This document shows positions 54,028 to 64,000 of a stretch of DNA of 64,000 nt, piece after piece. A program made the position numbers and the translations under genes. A model generated the notes under the pieces. The model did no database searches and was not told where the DNA came from. It saw only the letters and a program-made list of their open reading frames with translations. This DNA is from Bog-756 sp963696495. Lineage in GTDB: Bacteria; Actinomycetota; Acidimicrobiia; Acidimicrobiales; RAAP-2. The stretch spans positions 1,647,646 to 1,711,645 of the forward strand of contig CAVOKJ010000002.1 in NCBI GenBank assembly GCA_963696495.1. The letters run 5' to 3'. The first letter of the stretch is position 1. Every line of letters begins with the position of its first letter.

Positions 54028-55746
54028 TCAGCACCGGCCCGGGGTCACCGACACCGTCACCGTGGTGGCCCGGGCGTTGTTCTCGAGGTCGAGACGGCTG
54101 GCGCCGGCCCGGGAGGTCACCCGGGCACCCACCACCCGGGCGCAGTAGCCGTGCGGGTAGTGGGTCGACACCGGCACGACGATGACCGTGGGGGCGGTCA
54201 CCCGCGGGTTCGACCGGTACCGCAACGTGAAGGCCGCCGTCGTGGGATCGAAGGCCGTGGAGATCGGTGTGCCGGCCACCGCCGACGCGTAGGTCTGCGA
54301 CAGCACATCGAGCTGGGAGGCGGTGGCCTCTCGGGGGGGCCACAGCGCCGAGGAGTGTGAGCCGGTCGGATCGTCGTAGTTGATCCACTGCCAGTAGATC
54401 CACCCGACGAGGGCGGCGTTCGCGTCGGACGTGATCCGCGCCAGGTCGGCGGTGTCGGTGGTGGCACCGAACTCCGTGAGCAGCCAGCCCGGGCCCCCGG
54501 GCTGATCGGGTGAGGCGTCCTCGGCGCGCTCCTCGGCGTGCTGGGTGAAGACGTAGCGCTCGAGGGGACCGCAGACCGGGGCGAAGTTCGCCGGCTCGGG
54601 GCCGTTGGGGACGTGCAGGAAGCAGTAGTCGTGGAAGTTGAGGACGAGGCGCGGGTAGTCCATGGCGCCGATGTGGTTCGGCACCCCCGAGTCGGTGGCG
54701 TAGTTGCCCTCGTACGCCACCAGGTGCGTCGGGTCGGCGGCCTCGATCCGCGGGATCAGCCCCTCCTCGGGGTCGTCGGCCGGACACCTCACGCGGTGGC
54801 CGTCCTGGTCCGCCCCGGGATGGGCCCGGCCCGTGTAGAAGCACTCGAGCTCGGCATCGAAGCCCGGGGCGTCGGCCTCGGTGCTCAGTCCGGGTCCGTA
54901 GGGCTCGTTGAACGGGTCGTAGCCGACCACCCACGGGTTCCCCCGGAAGCGGGCGGCGATCCCGGCCCAGACGGAATCGAACTGGCCCTGCAGGTTCCCG
55001 ACCACGTCATTGGCCCAGAAGTGGCCGTAGGCCTGGTCCACGCCCGGGCCGGTGTAGTTGACGCTCCAGTTCGCGGTGTCCCGCCGGGGACTCGGGGTGA
55101 TGCCGTCGGTGCAGACGGCCCAGTCCGGCGCCCCCTCCCCGCCGAAGGCCTCGTTGTAGACGTCCTGGTGCATGTCGATGAGCGAGGAGATCCCGTAGCG
55201 AGCCAGCATCGAGACGGTCGACTCGAGGCGGCTCACATAGGCGTCGAAGACCCTGGCGTCGAACTGGCCGGCCCCCGAGGCCCCGGGCTTCCCCGGTGTG
55301 CAGATCGACGGATCGTCGATCGGGTCGGTCCCGGGTTCGGCTCCCTTCCAGATGATCCCGAGCCGCACGACATCGAACCCGAGCTGCGCCATCCGTTGCG
55401 CCTCGCCCGGTGTCAGGACGTTCCGGCCGGTGCCGTCCACCTCGACCTCGTAGGGCGGGATCTTGTACACCAGGTCGACCCCGTGGAGCAGGACGGTACG
55501 CCCCTCCTGGTCGAGCAGACCGGCACCTCCCGGGGACCGCAGGGGACCGACCGGGCCGCTGGCCGGGCTGGGGACCGGCAACGGCGCGGCCGATGCCGGG
55601 CCGCCGCACGAGGCCAGCACGACCCCGAGGGGGACCACCACCCACCACCGGGCCCGCCGACCGGCCCGTGTCCGGCCCGAACGCCACGAGGCCGGCGGTC
55701 TCCACCTGCCCACGTCCACCGTCGGCCCCGCGGGCGCCGCCACCAT
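54028..55746 (-). CDS. GH5 endoglycoceramidase-like lipoprotein
   Basis: A 572-residue exported glycosidase. A basic N-terminus leads to WWVVVPLGVVLASC, a lipobox, so it is probably anchored to the membrane. The TIM barrel shows LIDMHQDVYNEAFGG, the acid/base Glu in YDPFNEPYG and the nucleophile in LLTEFGATTD. The HQD and NEP contexts match the endoglycoceramidase branch of GH5, which cleaves glycosphingolipids; in soil bacteria related enzymes act on sterol glucosides or glycolipids. A C-terminal beta domain follows (from about 470). ATG at 55746 is used; a later start would suit the signal length better. Confidence 0.85.
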   Translation of the reverse strand: MVAAPAGPTVDVGRWRPPASWRSGRTRAGRRARWWVVVPLGVVLASCGGPASAAPLPVPSPASGPVGPLRSPGGAGLLDQEGRTVLLHGVDLVYKIPPYEVEVDGTGRNVLTPGEAQRMAQLGFDVVRLGIIWKGAEPGTDPIDDPSICTPGKPGASGAGQFDARVFDAYVSRLESTVSMLARYGISSLIDMHQDVYNEAFGGEGAPDWAVCTDGITPSPRRDTANWSVNYTGPGVDQAYGHFWANDVVGNLQGQFDSVWAGIAARFRGNPWVVGYDPFNEPYGPGLSTEADAPGFDAELECFYTGRAHPGADQDGHRVRCPADDPEEGLIPRIEAADPTHLVAYEGNYATDSGVPNHIGAMDYPRLVLNFHDYCFLHVPNGPEPANFAPVCGPLERYVFTQHAEERAEDASPDQPGGPGWLLTEFGATTDTADLARITSDANAALVGWIYWQWINYDDPTGSHSSALWPPREATASQLDVLSQTYASAVAGTPISTAFDPTTAAFTLRYRSNPRVTAPTVIVVPVSTHYPHGYCARVVGARVTSRAGASRLDLENNARATTVTVSVTPGRC

Positions 55747-55851
55747 GGCACAGAGTCTGTCCCACCAGCAGGGGCCGTTCACCCCCCCGTCGACCGTGCA
55801 GGGGGGGACGGGCGCACGGCCGGCGACGGCCCGCCCCGGGAAGTGCGACCA

Positions 55852-58578
<2,727 letters not shown>

Positions 58579-58598
58579 GGTTGGGTGATGGACGCACG

Positions 58599-58681
58599 CC
58601 CGAGCGCACCCCGTTCCTGCGCCACCGGTGCGTCGCCGTCCCCTCACTCCGGGCCGCTCCGCCCCCCGGGGTGCGCTCGGG
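58599..58681. repeat. Inverted repeat: two perfect 15-bp arms, 53 bp apart
   Basis: CCCGAGCGCACCCCG at 58599-58613 and its complement CGGGGTGCGCTCGGG at 58667-58681. It fills the space between the P-ATPase and the LLM gene, ending 14 bp before the LLM start. It may form a long-looped stem or be a double regulatory site. Confidence 0.75.
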
Positions 58682-58695
58682 GAGCCCGATAGCGG

Positions 58696-59514
58696 ATGCG
58701 CGTCGGCGTCCACCTGCCCCAGTACGGAAGAGTGGCGGGTCCCGATGCCATCACGCGGGCGGCGAGGCACGCCGAGGACCTCGGCTTCCACGACGTGTGG
58801 GTGAGCGACCACGTCGTCCATCCGGCAGCCCAGGACTATCCGTCGCCCTACCTGTTCGACCCGTTGATCACCCTCACGTGGGCGGCGGCCGCCACCGGGC
58901 GGATCGGGCTCGGGACGAGCGTCCTCGTCGTACCGATGCACAATCCGCTCGAGCTGGCCAACTCCCTCGCCAGCCTCGACGCCCTCTCGGCCGGTCGGCT
59001 GACCGTCGCCGTGGGCGTCGGTTGGTCGGAGCCGGAGTATCGGGCCCTCGGGCGCGACTTCCACGACCGCGGGGCGCGGCTCGACGAGGCGATCGACCTC
59101 TTCCGGACGGCCTGGTCCGAGGACCCTGTCAGCTTCCACGGCACGTTCACCTCCTTCGACGATCTGCGGATACTTCCCAAACCGAGCCATCGGATCCCGA
59201 TCTGGATCGGGGGGAGCAGTGAGCCTGCCTACCGACGGGCGGCGGCGCGGGGGGACGGCTATCAGGCGGTGGGCCTCTCGGTAGAGGAGGTCGGCCCGGT
59301 GGTCGAGCGCATTCGGCGCGATCACCCCGGCGCGGAGTTCCCCGTCTCCCTCCGCACCGGCTGGGACCCCCAGGGGATGGAACCCGACCGGATCCGGGAC
59401 GAGCTCGCCGCCTTCGCCGAGGCCGGTCTCCAGCATGTCGTCGCCGCTCCATGGCGGCGCGACACCGATGACTGGCTCCGGTCGATGGACCGACTCGCCG
59501 ACCTGGTGCTCTGA
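58696..59514 (+). CDS. LLM-class F420-dependent oxidoreductase
   Basis: A 272-residue TIM-barrel LLM protein with VGVHLPQYGRVAGPDAI, FHDVWVSDHVV, GLGTSVLVVPMHNPLELA and RLTVAVGVGWSEPEYRALG, typical of actinobacterial F420-dependent family members (TIGR03619-like). Substrate unknown. ATG at 58696, right after the inverted repeat. It is followed by an 18-bp direct repeat. Confidence 0.88.
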   Translation: MRVGVHLPQYGRVAGPDAITRAARHAEDLGFHDVWVSDHVVHPAAQDYPSPYLFDPLITLTWAAAATGRIGLGTSVLVVPMHNPLELANSLASLDALSAGRLTVAVGVGWSEPEYRALGRDFHDRGARLDEAIDLFRTAWSEDPVSFHGTFTSFDDLRILPKPSHRIPIWIGGSSEPAYRRAAARGDGYQAVGLSVEEVGPVVERIRRDHPGAEFPVSLRTGWDPQGMEPDRIRDELAAFAEAGLQHVVAAPWRRDTDDWLRSMDRLADLVL

Positions 59515-59564
59515 CCGACTCGGCGCTCGGGTCGGCACCGTGCACCGACCGACTCGGCGCTCGG
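59513..59564. repeat. 18-bp direct repeat, two copies
   Basis: GACCGACTCGGCGCTCGG at 59513-59530 and 59547-59564. The first copy starts inside the LLM stop codon. Confidence 0.8.
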
Positions 59565-59678
59565 TTCGCGCACCGTTCGGCCACCGGCGACCGAGGGTCA
59601 CCCGGGCGCGCCCTCCCTAGCCGGCGAATGCGGCCACAGGACTACCCTGGCCGAGGAGACGGACGAGCACGGGAGGAA

Positions 59679-60644
59679 ATGGGTTTGTCGTCACGATCAG
59701 CCACAGACGCCGAGATCGACACCTGGCGCAGGGACGGCTGGGTTCTCCTCGAGGGACTCGTCGGGACGGATGACATCGACGCCGCATCCGACGACCTCGA
59801 GCTGCTGTTCCCCGGCTCCGATGAGTACCACGCCGATCCTGAAGGCGTGACCCAGAAGAGGAAGGGGGCGTTCAGCGACCCCCGGGAGGAATTCATGTGG
59901 CCCGACGACGGGCCCGGCTTCCGGGGTGCCCAGCACCGGTGGATGGCCGCATTCCCCTTTCCCGGCTCGGGACGCCTCAACCGCCTCTGCGTGCACCCGT
60001 CGATCGTCGACTTCGCCGAGCGGGCGCTGGGCACCCCGGACATCCGGCTCTACGAGACGCATGCGGGCGCCAAATACTCGGGACTGACCAACTACGAGCA
60101 GCCCATGCACACCGACCGGAACCACTCATGGCTCCCGGCCGTCGGCGAGGAGCCATGGTGGAACCTGGAGGGCTTCCTCTATCTCTCCGATGTCAATGAT
60201 GACGACAACCCGACGCGGATGGTGTCGGTGCGCGACTCGGCCCACGTGAGCCCGACGACGCCGATCGTCATGCCCGACAAGGACCCCCAGCTCTACGAGT
60301 CGGAGCACCGGGCGTCAGGGGTGCGCGGTTCGTATCTGGCCTACCGGTCCGACGTCTTCCACCGGGGTGCCCCCTTCGGTGCGGGGGAGGGTGCGCGCTT
60401 CGTGCTGGCGTTGGCCTTCAAGCGAGCCGGCCAGGACTGGATCGCCTACGACCAGGCGCAGCCTCGGTCCACCGGGCCGGAGTGGACCCGCTTCGCCCAG
60501 CGCTCGACGCCGCGCCAGCTCGAATTGTTCGGCTTCCCCCCTCCGGGCCACCCGATCTGGAGCGAATCGCTCCTGGACGAGACGGCGATCCGGTACCCGA
60601 AGCTCGACCTCGGCCCGTGGAGGGATGCTCTGGGTCTCGACTAG
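59679..60644 (+). CDS. Phytanoyl-CoA dioxygenase (PhyH) family protein
   Basis: A 321-residue Fe(II)/2OG-type oxygenase. The N-terminal DAEIDTWRRDGWVLLEGL is the usual PhyH opening. Iron ligands are the HxD of MHTDRNHSW and the His of FHRGAPF, with the 2OG Arg in GARFVLALAF. PhyH members hydroxylate lipids, small metabolites or phosphonates (PhnY). ATG at 59679 has GGGAGGAA directly upstream, which decides the start over a longer frame. Confidence 0.87.
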   Translation: MGLSSRSATDAEIDTWRRDGWVLLEGLVGTDDIDAASDDLELLFPGSDEYHADPEGVTQKRKGAFSDPREEFMWPDDGPGFRGAQHRWMAAFPFPGSGRLNRLCVHPSIVDFAERALGTPDIRLYETHAGAKYSGLTNYEQPMHTDRNHSWLPAVGEEPWWNLEGFLYLSDVNDDDNPTRMVSVRDSAHVSPTTPIVMPDKDPQLYESEHRASGVRGSYLAYRSDVFHRGAPFGAGEGARFVLALAFKRAGQDWIAYDQAQPRSTGPEWTRFAQRSTPRQLELFGFPPPGHPIWSESLLDETAIRYPKLDLGPWRDALGLD

Positions 60645-60711
60645 CACCTCCCGGCGATGTCCGGCCGGGCTGCGTCGTGACGGGACCGCGCCGCTCACGA
60701 GACTGCGCCGG

Positions 60712-61473
60712 TCAGGAGACCGCGCGCCTGAACACCCGCGTGGCCCACGCCAGCACGATGGCGCAGAGCGGTACGAGGACGGCGAACGCCTGCCAGACCA
60801 CGGGATCGGACAGGTGGCCGACGGCCAGGGCCCGGGAGGCCACCACCAGGTAGTAGAGCGGGTTGAAGTGGGCGAGGACGCGTAGCCACAGGGGGCCCAG
60901 CGAGATGGGCAGGAGCACCCCGGCGAGCAGCAGGAGCGGAAGGTTGATGCCGTTGATGATGGCGGCGAAGCTGCTGATGTCCTTCGTCACCAGGGCGGTG
61001 GCCGTCGAGAAAGCCGCCATCAGTGTCGCCAGCACCCAGAGCAGCACCACCAGGACCAACAGCCCCGCCCAGTGCACGGTGAACCCGAAGCCGTACCCGA
61101 CCGCCACCACGACCGCGTCGAACACCGTCATCATCATCAGACCGGAGAGGATCGGGCCGACGAGGATGGCGAACCGGCTCGCCGGAGTGACACGGAGCCG
61201 CTCGATGAGCCCCGACTGCAGTTCGAAGATGGTCCCGAACCCGCTGCTGCTCCCGCTGGCGAAGGCCAGCAGTGCGAGGATCCCGGGCAGGAACACCTCG
61301 AGCACGCTCCCGGTCGGGAACCCCTTGACCCCGGGCAGTTCCTTGAGCAGGGGCGTGAACAGCACCAGGTAGAGGACAGGCGTCGAGAACCCCACGAAAA
61401 GCCACACCGGATTGCGCAACATCTGCCGGGTGTACCGCTGGAAGAGGAGGCCCGTGTCCCGGACGGTCTTCAT
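60712..61473 (-). CDS. ABC-2 type transporter permease (DrrB-like)
   Basis: A 253-residue membrane protein with six hydrophobic segments. GSSSGFGTIFELQSGLIERLRVTPASR is the conserved ABC-2 segment between helices 2 and 3 of daunorubicin-type exporters. It forms the channel with the ATPase encoded directly upstream. ATG at 61473 overlaps the ATPase stop (ATGA). Substrate unknown: drugs or lipids are typical. Confidence 0.92.
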   Translation of the reverse strand: MKTVRDTGLLFQRYTRQMLRNPVWLFVGFSTPVLYLVLFTPLLKELPGVKGFPTGSVLEVFLPGILALLAFASGSSSGFGTIFELQSGLIERLRVTPASRFAILVGPILSGLMMMTVFDAVVVAVGYGFGFTVHWAGLLVLVVLLWVLATLMAAFSTATALVTKDISSFAAIINGINLPLLLLAGVLLPISLGPLWLRVLAHFNPLYYLVVASRALAVGHLSDPVVWQAFAVLVPLCAIVLAWATRVFRRAVS

Positions 61474-62489
61474 GCTGCGACCTCCGTGCCCGAACCCGGG
61501 CCGGCGTCACGCAGGGATCGGCCGGTCTGGCGCAGGAACACGTCATCGAGGGTGGGCTCGGACAGCTGCATCGACTTGACGCCGATCCGTTCGCCGTCGA
61601 GGAGCCGGAGGATGTGGGGCAGGGCGGCGCTGCCGTCCTCGACGTACAGGCGCACCTCGTCTGCGTCGAGACTGCTCTCCCGGACGAAGTCCTGGGACCG
61701 CAGTACGGCCAGTGCACGCTCGGCGGCACCGTCGACGTCGCGGATGCTCAGCACCACCGACTCCCCGGAGACCCGGCGCTTGAGGTCACGCGGCGTCCCC
61801 TCGACGACGATGTCGCCGTGGTCCATGATGACCAGGCGGTCGCAGAGGGCATCGGCCTCCTCGAGGTAGTGGGTGGTGAGGAAGATCGTCGTGCCCCCGT
61901 CACGCAGGTGGCGGACGTGTTCCCAGAGATTGGCTCGGTTCTGAGGGTCGAGTCCGGTGCTGGGCTCGTCGAGGAAGAGGACCTCCGGCTCGTGGATGAT
62001 GCCGAGGGCGATGTCGAGCCGTCGACGCTGGCCGCCGGAGTAGGTCTTCACCCGCCGATCGGCGAAGTCGGCCAGGTCGAGCACGTCCATGACGACCCGG
62101 GTCCGCCTGGTCACCGAGTCCAGGTCGCCCCCGTAGAGGCGGCCTTGGAGCAGGAGGTTCTCCCTGCCGGTGGCCAGGTCGTCCGCGCCGCCGAGCTGGC
62201 TCACGTAGCCGATGCGCGATCGCACCTCCTTGGGCTGGCGACCGACATCGAAGCCGGCGACGGTGGCCTGACCGCCGTCGATCGGCAGGAGCGTCGTCAA
62301 CATCCGGAGGGTGGTCGTCTTTCCGGCACCATTCGGACCCAGGAACCCGAAGATCTCCCCCCGTTCCACACCGATGCTGACACCGTCGACCGCCGTCACC
62401 GGACCCCGGGGTGAGCGGAACGACTTCCGCAGATCGGTGGTGGAGATCACCTTGTCCCCGCCGGCCACGTCCGGCACGGGCGCGCTCAT
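61470..62489 (-). CDS. ABC transporter ATP-binding protein (DrrA-like)
   Basis: A 339-residue ATPase: Walker A GPNGAGKTT, signature YSGGQRRRLDIA, Walker B EVLFLDEPSTGLD and switch His in TTHYLEEAD. The C-terminal 80 residues after the core match the daunorubicin-resistance DrrA family. ATG at 62489 overlaps the PadR stop (ATGA), and its own stop overlaps the permease start, so all three genes are coupled. Confidence 0.93.
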   Translation of the reverse strand: MSAPVPDVAGGDKVISTTDLRKSFRSPRGPVTAVDGVSIGVERGEIFGFLGPNGAGKTTTLRMLTTLLPIDGGQATVAGFDVGRQPKEVRSRIGYVSQLGGADDLATGRENLLLQGRLYGGDLDSVTRRTRVVMDVLDLADFADRRVKTYSGGQRRRLDIALGIIHEPEVLFLDEPSTGLDPQNRANLWEHVRHLRDGGTTIFLTTHYLEEADALCDRLVIMDHGDIVVEGTPRDLKRRVSGESVVLSIRDVDGAAERALAVLRSQDFVRESSLDADEVRLYVEDGSAALPHILRLLDGERIGVKSMQLSEPTLDDVFLRQTGRSLRDAGPGSGTEVAA

Positions 62490-63145
62490 CGGCCCTCCAG
62501 CTCCTGCAGGCCGTCGGCGAACGGGGGGCGGATCAGTTCGGGCCGGCCGTCCGTTGCATGGATGGCCCTCCACCAGTCGAGGCCGTCGAGGGTGCCCGAC
62601 TCGATCTGCCCCACCAGTTGGCGCACGTAGGCGAGCTCGGCCTCGCGCAGCACGTTGCGGAACTCGTCCTCGACCCAGAACAGGCGGGGGAGCTGTGCCT
62701 TCTCGATGAGCTCGCGGGAGCCGCCCGCCCGGGCCAGCTCGAGTTCGAGGTGCTGGGCCCGCTCGCGCAGCAGTGAGGCGACATCGTCGGGAGGCAGCGC
62801 GGGAAGGAACGAGAGCGCCGCCTCGAAGGCCGGATAGTCCTTGACCGGAGTGGAGATCAGGTCGGTGAGCCAGTCGTGCATCTCGATCTTGCCGCTGTCG
62901 GTCAGGGTGTAGACGGTGCGCTCGGGCAGCCGGCCCTCACGCTTGCTCTGCCCCGGCGCGATGAGGCCGCGCTTCTCGAGCGACGCCACGACGGCGTACA
63001 GGGAGCCGTAGTTCAGTCGCACGCTCTCGTGCTTGTGGCGCTGACGGAGGGTGGTCGCCACCTCGTAGGGGTGCATCGGCCGCTCGTCGAGGCAGATCAG
63101 CACGGCGAGGGCGAGTGGGTTGCTGCGGTTTCGGGCAGCCATCAT
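62486..63145 (-). CDS. PadR-family transcriptional regulator
   Basis: A 219-residue winged-helix regulator. The N-terminal LALAVLICLDERPMHPYEVATTLRQR and the wing YGSLYAVVASLEKRGLI are typical of PadR. The C-terminal half is a helical dimerisation/ligand domain (Vir-like). It heads the ABC exporter operon and probably represses it until the export substrate binds. A palindrome 15 bp upstream of the start is the likely operator. ATG at 63145 (or the adjacent ATG at 63142). Confidence 0.92.
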   Translation of the reverse strand: MMAARNRSNPLALAVLICLDERPMHPYEVATTLRQRHKHESVRLNYGSLYAVVASLEKRGLIAPGQSKREGRLPERTVYTLTDSGKIEMHDWLTDLISTPVKDYPAFEAALSFLPALPPDDVASLLRERAQHLELELARAGGSRELIEKAQLPRLFWVEDEFRNVLREAELAYVRQLVGQIESGTLDGLDWWRAIHATDGRPELIRPPFADGLQELEGR

Positions 63146-63160
63146 GGTCCTCCGTTCGGG

Positions 63161-63178
63161 GTACTCTGGTCAGAGTAC
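63161..63178. promoter_or_regulatory. Palindromic operator of the PadR/ABC operon
   Basis: GTACTCTG-GT-CAGAGTAC, an 8-bp perfect inverted repeat with a 2-bp centre, extended imperfectly by GG/CC outside. It is the only such palindrome here and lies just before the PadR start, in the position expected for autoregulation. Confidence 0.72.
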
Positions 63179-63328
63179 TCCTTGGAAAACCGCTTGTCCA
63201 CCCCCCATCGGCCGGCGGCCGGCCCCCCGGCGAGGAAGGAACCGTCGAGGTCGCCCGGTCGAACCGCCCGGGCCGCGGCGAGCTCGATCCACCCGGCTGC
63301 CCGGGCGTGGAGCCGGTAGCGTCGTGGC

Positions 63329-64000
63329 GTGGCAGAGGACGGTCGCACCGAGATCGATGCGTTCCTCACATCGCTCGGCGCAACCGACGACCAGATCGCC
63401 GATGCCTGGGACAACCGCCACGTGGCCCGACTGGCCGGTGACCTGGTCTTCGCGCAGGGAGCGACCTTGACGGCCCGGGACCTCGCCCGGCGTTCCGGTA
63501 CGAGCGTCGACGACGTGCTCTCGATCTGGCGGACGTTGGGGGTGGTGGTCCCCGACGGGGACCGGCCCATGTTCTCCGAGGGGGATGCGGAGCTGACCGG
63601 CTTCTTCGTCGGGGCGAATCCGGTGAGCCCCCACGGCGACGAGCTGCTCAGGGTGCTCGGCAGCTCCCTGGCCCGCGTGGCCGAGGCGGCGGTGTCGGTC
63701 TACGTGCAGACCCAGGAGCCCGCCTACGACTCGCCCCAACCGGACCTGCTCGCATGGGCCCACGACCAGGCCGCCGTGAGCGCCGCCGCCCTGCGGCTCG
63801 GGGACTCGATGGGGTCGGTGTTCGCCCATCACATGCGCGACGCCATCGATCGTCAGCGGGCCGCTCAAGAGGACGTGAGCGATCCGTCGCTGCACCGGCT
63901 GGCGGTGGGATTCGTCGATCTCGTGGGGTTCACGCCGCTGTCCCTCCACACCTCGCCCGCCACCCTGCTCGAGCTGGTGGGCACCTTCGAGGACCGGGCC
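63329..64000 (+). CDS. Class III adenylate/guanylate cyclase, N-terminal part (3' truncated)
   Basis: 224 codons run to the window edge from a GTG at 63329. The first 170 residues are a helical domain with an HTH-like stretch (LTARDLARRSGTSVDDVLSIWR), as in the actinobacterial pH- or ligand-sensing adenylate cyclase regulatory domain. The last 30 residues (LAVGFVDLVGFTPLSLHTSP) are the start of the cyclase catalytic domain, with the metal-binding Asp in FVDLVGFT. Catalysis cannot be judged. It is divergent from the PadR operon. Confidence 0.85.
   Translation, partial: MAEDGRTEIDAFLTSLGATDDQIADAWDNRHVARLAGDLVFAQGATLTARDLARRSGTSVDDVLSIWRTLGVVVPDGDRPMFSEGDAELTGFFVGANPVSPHGDELLRVLGSSLARVAEAAVSVYVQTQEPAYDSPQPDLLAWAHDQAAVSAAALRLGDSMGSVFAHHMRDAIDRQRAAQEDVSDPSLHRLAVGFVDLVGFTPLSLHTSPATLLELVGTFEDRA

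Overview
This is a GC-rich window (roughly 70% G+C by eye) from the chromosome of an actinobacterium. The evidence is two LLM-type (F420/flavin) oxidoreductases, a mycothiol-dependent maleylpyruvate-isomerase-fold protein, a wax-ester/DGAT acyltransferase, DUF2510 and DUF1643 proteins, frequent GTG starts and many ATGA/GTGA stop-start overlaps. Acidimicrobiia or a relative is plausible, but there is no rRNA or other marker to confirm it. I see no tRNA, rRNA, CRISPR array, phage gene or transposase. Both ends cut genes: a D-2-hydroxyacid dehydrogenase on the left and a class III nucleotide cyclase on the right.

Layout. 1-4.1 kb: a three-gene minus-strand operon (R2-like diiron protein, SCP2-like protein, two-cluster ferredoxin with a zinc-ribbon tail), then two coupled DUF202 membrane proteins. 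4.2-7.9 kb: sulfur/methionine genes (SsuD-like LLM enzyme, divergent MetA-type homoserine acyltransferase and MetY). 8-15 kb: a compact group that looks biosynthetic (large FAD/NAD(P)-binding protein, aldo/keto reductase, D-aminoacylase-type amidohydrolase, stand-alone NRPS-like adenylation enzyme, GNAT). 15-27 kb: general metabolism (aldehyde dehydrogenase, FUSC transporter, serine hydrolase, Gfo/Idh/MocA oxidoreductase, SurE, SDR, SRPBCC, TetR) and a pair of hot-dog dehydratase halves whose second half is frameshifted.

27.6-30 kb: class II aldolase, a PhnZ-like HD-domain diiron oxygenase and an alkaline-phosphatase-superfamily enzyme resembling phosphonoacetate hydrolase, a possible organophosphonate or phosphoester catabolic unit. 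30-40 kb: kinase-like phosphotransferase, small zinc-ribbon protein, secreted CAP-like protein, orphan amino-acid-type binding lipoprotein and two tandem GH114 glycosidases. 40-54 kb: AGPS-like flavoenzyme, YceH, phosphoribosyltransferase beside an internally deleted erythromycin esterase, wax-ester synthase, 2OG-Fe(II) oxygenase, PHM-like copper monooxygenase and a second R2-like diiron protein. 54-64 kb: GH5 lipoprotein, MgtA-type P-ATPase, second LLM enzyme, PhyH dioxygenase, a PadR/ABC exporter operon with a palindromic operator, and the partial cyclase.

The most interesting cross-window signal is a short palindromic motif resembling the mycobacterial DosR (hypoxia/dormancy) box. Two copies share an exact 16-mer. 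They lie upstream of the first diiron operon, the 2OG-oxygenase/DUF2510 divergent pair and, in a looser form, the esterase/phosphoribosyltransferase pair. Homologues of the last pair, and a wax-ester synthase, belong to the DosR regulon of M. tuberculosis. This suggests, without proving it, an oxygen- or redox-responsive regulon spread through the window.
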